Below, piece by piece: positions 60,946 to 64,000 of a DNA stretch of 64,000 nt (positions are counted from its first letter, which is position 1; every line of letters starts with the position of its first letter). Origin of the DNA: an uncultured Bifidobacterium sp. (GTDB taxonomy: Bacteria; Actinomycetota; Actinomycetes; Actinomycetales; Bifidobacteriaceae). Made by a program: the position numbers and the translations under genes. The stretch covers positions 43,738-107,737 of the forward strand of contig NZ_CAUEQY010000004.1 of assembly GCF_959020145.1 (NCBI RefSeq), written 5' to 3'. The notes below the pieces were generated by a model. The model saw nothing but the letters and a program-made list of their open reading frames with translations. It was not told the origin of the DNA and made no database searches.

Positions 60946-62529
60946 TCATGCCTTCGAGCGGCCGAGCGCGGATAGGCGGCCGCCGATGTCCCACCAGCGG
61001 CCCGTCAGGGCCCAGTGCAGGCCCGCGCGGAACGCGCCGCAGGTCGAGCCACCACCGAGATCGCCGAACCGGAGCACCTGTCGGAGCCCCTGTGCCTGGA
61101 CCGGATTGGCATAGACGGCGTCGGTGAGGCCGGTGCTGGAGGTGGCGCCGATGCCGGTCGGCAGGAACACGCGCCCGTCGACGACGTTGAAGTCCTCGGC
61201 GAAGCGCGAGCTCGAGTCGTTGGTCTTGTCGCGGGTCGGAAACTCGCCTACGAGAGTGTAGTTGTCGGTGTTGGTCTTGGATGCCTTGGTGATGTCGTGC
61301 ACGAGGTAGAGGGCGGTGTGGCCGATGCCGTCGGCGTCCTTGTAGGCGTTGACGATGGCGTCCGCGTCGACCTCGTAGATGCCGTTGCCGCGTTCGATGC
61401 CCTGCAGACGCACCGGCTGCCATCCGGCGTGGTCGGCCTGCGGGCGTCCGTCTCCCCTGCCGCGGATGGAGTCGGTGGCGCCGGTCTTCCACGGCATGGT
61501 GCTGACGAACGCGGTGGTCGTGGTGGTGATGGCGGCGCCGTCGATGTTGAGGGCCACGTTCGTCGCGTCGATGGTGGTCTTGGACAGGACGGTGCGGGCC
61601 TCGGCCATGGAGTGGTTGCCGCTGTTGTTGCGTTCCTTGTCGGTGCCGATGTTGATGGTGGATCCGACGAGGATGTTGTCGGCGGTGTCCTTGGCGATGA
61701 TGACGCGTTTGGCATTGGTCTCGGCCTTGGTGACCGGCCCCTGAGCCGTGTAGTTTTCGAAGCAGCCGCCGAGCGCCGCCTCCATGTCCTTGGTGGCGAA
61801 TTTCAGCATGAGCATCAGCTGGAAGTAGAAGACGTCCGGCTGGCATTGGCCGGCGTACCCCTTGCCCTTTTTCAGGGCGAGGTCGATCTGGTCGTTCTGG
61901 CAGCCGAAGCCGGGGTCGATCTTCTGGCTGCTCCAGGAGCGCGGTATGCCGCCGGACAGGGATGCCGCGTATTTCGCGAACAGCAGGCATGGGCGTTCGG
62001 TGCCGTCCGGCAGGAGCAGTCCCGGCATCGGTTCGAAGCCGTCGTACTGCTCGTCGCTGTAAAGCAGTTCGATGTGGTTGTCGTCTCCGTCGATGCGGAA
62101 ATATCCGGGCGCGACCATGACGAACACGTCTCCGTTGGATCCGTCGCGGCGGAATCGGCTGTCCCCTTCGATGGCGGTGATGTGCGGCACGCCGGAGTCG
62201 TCCACGGTGGCGTTCACATCGCGCCATTGGAAGGCGTTGAGGTAGGCGTAGTCGTCGCGTCCGGCGTTCGCGGCGGTGGATACCGTCACGGACAGGTTTG
62301 CGTTGTCGTGGGTCTTCGCGCCTGTGGGCACATGGGAGAAGGAGTAGCGAGGGAACTGCACGCCGTAGATTCGGCCGGAGCGGTGCTGACTGTAGAACTC
62401 CTTGACATTCGCGTATTCGTGCTTCGATTCGTCGTAATGGAAGGTCGTGCCGTCCACGTCGGTCTCGCGCAGGGCGCGCATGATCTTCGCGAAATCGCGC
62501 AGGCGGATGAACTTGTCCGGATTTGCCAT
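60946..62529 (-). CDS. DGR-diversified phage receptor-binding/tail protein
   Basis: A 527-residue phage protein. Starts MANPDKFIRLRDFAKIMRAL, a typical head of bifidobacterial phage tip proteins, has a long beta-rich middle, and ends with a C-type-lectin-like domain whose last 42 residues (about 486-527) carry the variable repeat: LRFGDLGGGSTCGAFRA then GLHWALTGRWWDIGGR and a short invariant tail. The ATG at 62529 follows AAAGGACAG. Stop then hairpin then TR. Displayed on the virion (or cell) it would bind variable ligands. Confidence 0.88.
   Translation of the reverse strand: MANPDKFIRLRDFAKIMRALRETDVDGTTFHYDESKHEYANVKEFYSQHRSGRIYGVQFPRYSFSHVPTGAKTHDNANLSVTVSTAANAGRDDYAYLNAFQWRDVNATVDDSGVPHITAIEGDSRFRRDGSNGDVFVMVAPGYFRIDGDDNHIELLYSDEQYDGFEPMPGLLLPDGTERPCLLFAKYAASLSGGIPRSWSSQKIDPGFGCQNDQIDLALKKGKGYAGQCQPDVFYFQLMLMLKFATKDMEAALGGCFENYTAQGPVTKAETNAKRVIIAKDTADNILVGSTINIGTDKERNNSGNHSMAEARTVLSKTTIDATNVALNIDGAAITTTTTAFVSTMPWKTGATDSIRGRGDGRPQADHAGWQPVRLQGIERGNGIYEVDADAIVNAYKDADGIGHTALYLVHDITKASKTNTDNYTLVGEFPTRDKTNDSSSRFAEDFNVVDGRVFLPTGIGATSSTGLTDAVYANPVQAQGLRQVLRFGDLGGGSTCGAFRAGLHWALTGRWWDIGGRLSALGRSKA
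60976..61077 (-). repeat. DGR variable repeat (VR) inside the 3' end of the variable gene
   Basis: Matches the template repeat in 87 of 102 positions. The 15 differences change 13 codons: H to L, N to D, S to G, D to G, N to T, H to R, N to G, N to H, R to W, D to A, N to G, R to W and N to D. The 14 bases at its 3' end (60976-60989, GC-rich) are identical and are the candidate initiation-of-mutagenic-homology site. Confidence 0.95.
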
Positions 62530-62542
62530 TTTCTGTCCTTTC

Positions 62543-62941
62543 TCAGTTGCGGATGGCGGCCAACGCCCAGTCGATGTCGGACTGGTCGATGTCAGCCAAC
62601 GGATTGCCGGTACCCACCGGCGTGAGCGTGGTAGAATCAACTTCAACCAGATCGGAGAAATTCAACACCGAAGTCGAATCCGGCACCTGCACGACGCGAA
62701 TGAACCGCCATGAATCGGCGCTATCGCCGATGGTCACCTCGTAGGCGAACGTGTTATCGGTCGGCGGAACGGTGACGGTCGCGGTGCCATACTCGTCCAG
62801 TCTCACCTCGAACGAGTCACGCACCACGATGCGCTTACCGCTGTTGAAACGGCTCGTCGGAATCACGTGAACCGTCTCACCGGCCAAGTCGGCGATGCCA
62901 TCCGCACTCGGATGGCCGAAATCGAATTTGATCTGAGTCAA
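62543..62941 (-). CDS. Small phage tail protein upstream of the variable protein
   Basis: About 132 residues, beta-rich, with an N-terminal SxxDFGHPSADGIADLAGETVHVIP-like opening (residues about 4-28) and C-terminal ADIDQSDIDWALAAIRN. The likely start is TTG (62941), placed five bases after AAGGAGG; the ATG at 63073 would require reading through a terminator and has no ribosome site. It is 13 bases before the variable gene, clearly in the same operon. Function unknown; probably part of the tail tip or baseplate. Confidence 0.6.
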   Translation of the reverse strand: MTQIKFDFGHPSADGIADLAGETVHVIPTSRFNSGKRIVVRDSFEVRLDEYGTATVTVPPTDNTFAYEVTIGDSADSWRFIRVVQVPDSTSVLNFSDLVEVDSTTLTPVGTGNPLADIDQSDIDWALAAIRN

Positions 62942-62959
62942 AACATCCTCCTTAAAAGA

Positions 62960-62996
62960 AGCGTTAAAAACAAAACCCGTCGAAATCGACGGGTTT
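62960..62996 (-). terminator. Rho-independent terminator just upstream of the tail/DGR operon
   Basis: AAACCCGTCGA (62973-62983) pairs perfectly with TCGACGGGTTT (62986-62996). On the minus strand a T-rich tract follows (TTGTTTTTAA). It points into the tail operon and leaves only about 30 bases before its first start codon, so there is no room for a promoter after it. Confidence 0.75.
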
Positions 62997-63080
62997 AAAA
63001 ACATGAACGGAGAATCATGGATGTGAAACAATAAGAAACCCACACGCATGTCAGGCCAACGGCAACACGACAATGTGTGG

Positions 63081-63098
63081 GATTATTCAACAATAATC
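63081..63098 (+). promoter_or_regulatory. Palindrome immediately before the integrase ribosome site
   Basis: GATTATT-CAAC-AATAATC is a perfect 7-4-7 palindrome ending two bases before GAAGGAACCA-ATG of the integrase. It may be an operator or an RNA hairpin limiting integrase synthesis. Confidence 0.45.
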
Positions 63099-63110
63099 GG
63101 GAAGGAACCA

Positions 63111-63983
63111 ATGCTTTTCGGCACATTCGCATCCACTGTTTGGAAACCCTCATGCGCGAAACTCCGCGAATGCACTCTAGTGGGATATGAAAGCGCCCTG
63201 AACCGTCATATCCTCCCACAATGGAGCGGAAAAGACCTGGACTCGATCACGGTGGCGGACATCGAATCATGGTTGGACTCCTTCGACAAGCCGGGAGCGG
63301 CGCGAAAAGCATGGGCCGTGTTCCGTGCGATTCTCAGGCTCGCGTTCCGGCGCGGCATGACGGACAATGATGTGACCAGAAGGGAAATCAGACTCCCCCG
63401 CCTACGTCACTATGAGCCGCGAGTGTTGTCGGCGCAGGAGGTGCGCAAGCTGTTGAAAGGCTTCTACGGGCATCCGCTCGAAGCATGGCTGTTGGTGTCG
63501 GTATGCGCCGGTTTGCGCCGTTGCGAGTCGGTCGGCATCGAATGGTCTGACCTTGACCTGCGGCGTGGCACGGTAACAGTCAAACGTTCCGTGCAGTGGG
63601 TCGCAGGACATGAGACGGTCACCGAGCCGAAGACCGATTTGAGCCGTCGAACCGTGGCGTTGCCGCGATTTGCCGTCAAACGGTTGGCGGAACTACGGCA
63701 CGGCACGAAGACCGGCAGACTGGTCGGCAATCTGAACGCGAACCAAGTCGCTAACCGTTACAAGTCATGGTGCCAGCGAATGAAACTACCCTCTGTCCCG
63801 CCACGCAATCTGCGTCACACGTTCGGCACGCTGGCAATCAAGGCGGGCACCGACATCAGCGTGGTCGCACGACAGCTCGGCCATTCCGACATCCAGACCA
63901 CCGCAAGGTATTATTTGAAGCCTGATCTGAGCGTCCTCAAGGACATGCAGCGAGCATGGCAACGACTGGTGTTGACCTGCTGA
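63111..63983 (+). CDS. Tyrosine-type site-specific integrase
   Basis: A 290-residue recombinase. An N-terminal SAM-like core-binding domain (about 5-90: CTLVGYESALNRHILPQWSG) precedes the catalytic domain with Arg-I in CAGLRRCES, a box II LRHTFGTLAI and the LGHSDIQTTARYYL nucleophile tyrosine. The histidine of the usual HxLR is replaced by arginine (PRNLRH), a change seen in some actinobacterial members. Start after GAAGGAACCA. It reads outward to the right, so the right attachment site is expected just beyond the window edge. Confidence 0.93.
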   Translation: MLFGTFASTVWKPSCAKLRECTLVGYESALNRHILPQWSGKDLDSITVADIESWLDSFDKPGAARKAWAVFRAILRLAFRRGMTDNDVTRREIRLPRLRHYEPRVLSAQEVRKLLKGFYGHPLEAWLLVSVCAGLRRCESVGIEWSDLDLRRGTVTVKRSVQWVAGHETVTEPKTDLSRRTVALPRFAVKRLAELRHGTKTGRLVGNLNANQVANRYKSWCQRMKLPSVPPRNLRHTFGTLAIKAGTDISVVARQLGHSDIQTTARYYLKPDLSVLKDMQRAWQRLVLTC

Positions 63984-64000
63984 ATAGCTTTCCGTAACCC

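Noticed and set aside
60932..62227. Minus-strand frame of 431 codons over the variable gene
   Set aside because: Arg-rich shadow without motifs; the neighbouring frame carries the VR in phase and a good ribosome site.
63984..64000. Attempt to place the right attachment site after the integrase
   Set aside because: Only 17 bases remain and no repeat of them was found near the left end, so the site is probably outside the window.

Overview
The window looks like a Bifidobacterium chromosome (Actinomycetota). It is GC-rich, and the partial L-lactate dehydrogenase at the left edge closely resembles bifidobacterial L-LDH. The histidine operon carries an actinobacterial PriA/HisA-type isomerase and a GlnA2-type glutamine synthetase. 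A sepF-ftsZ-divIVA division block and an alpha2 glycyl-tRNA synthetase fit the same group. I saw no tRNA, rRNA, CRISPR array or insertion sequence.

Region by region. 1-7.4 kb: ldh (partial) with a LacI-family-type operator upstream, hflX, an RsmC-like methyltransferase and hrpA. 7.4-13.7 kb: an accessory block with an ABC transporter (lipoprotein, ATPase, peptidoglycan-binding-like membrane-anchored protein, permease), a decayed sensor kinase, an intact LuxR-type response regulator, a small secreted peptide resembling the lactococcin-972 family, and a second lipoprotein paralogous to the first. 13.7-16 kb: an MFS transporter and an anchored exported protein. 16-23.2 kb: glnA and the operon hisD-hisC-hisB-(unknown)-hisH-priA. 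23.3-35.3 kb: dnaE, a pseudouridine synthase, lspA, a divIVA with an unusual hendecad-repeat coiled coil, yggT, sepF, ftsZ, dus and glyS.

35.5-51.3 kb: a complete-looking type IV pilus cluster of the PilMNO/B/T type. It contains pilO, pilN, pilM, prepilin peptidase, a very large PilX-like protein with lectin-like segments, pilC, the major pilin, two minor prepilins, pilB, pilT and a GT-C type membrane glycosyltransferase. 51.3-53.8 kb: an exported HELSH-motif protein and a pair of DUF4230-type proteins. 54.1-55.9 kb: a flavodoxin fragment, an aldo/keto reductase and a divergent MerR regulator, separated by a classic 19-bp-spacer MerR promoter and three related 17-bp operators.

56-64 kb: a compact prophage-like element. 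Left to right it has a 42-residue membrane peptide behind a strong promoter, two further small genes (one an excisionase-like HTH protein), and then a leftward operon. In transcription order the operon is a small tail-type protein, a 527-residue variable protein, a diversity-generating retroelement (template repeat, reverse transcriptase), three small phage proteins, a tiny membrane ORF, a GH25 endolysin and a holin. A tyrosine integrase faces outward at the right edge. The template repeat (60738-60839) and variable repeat (60976-61077) differ at 15 positions, every one a template adenine, and an 8-bp stem with a GCAA tetraloop follows the variable gene. No capsid, portal, terminase or tail-tube gene lies between integrase and variable protein, so the element seems to keep only integration, receptor diversification and lysis functions. 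The diversity-generating retroelement in this stripped-down context, the pilus cluster with its lectin-like giant minor pilin, and the bacteriocin-like locus are the most interesting parts.
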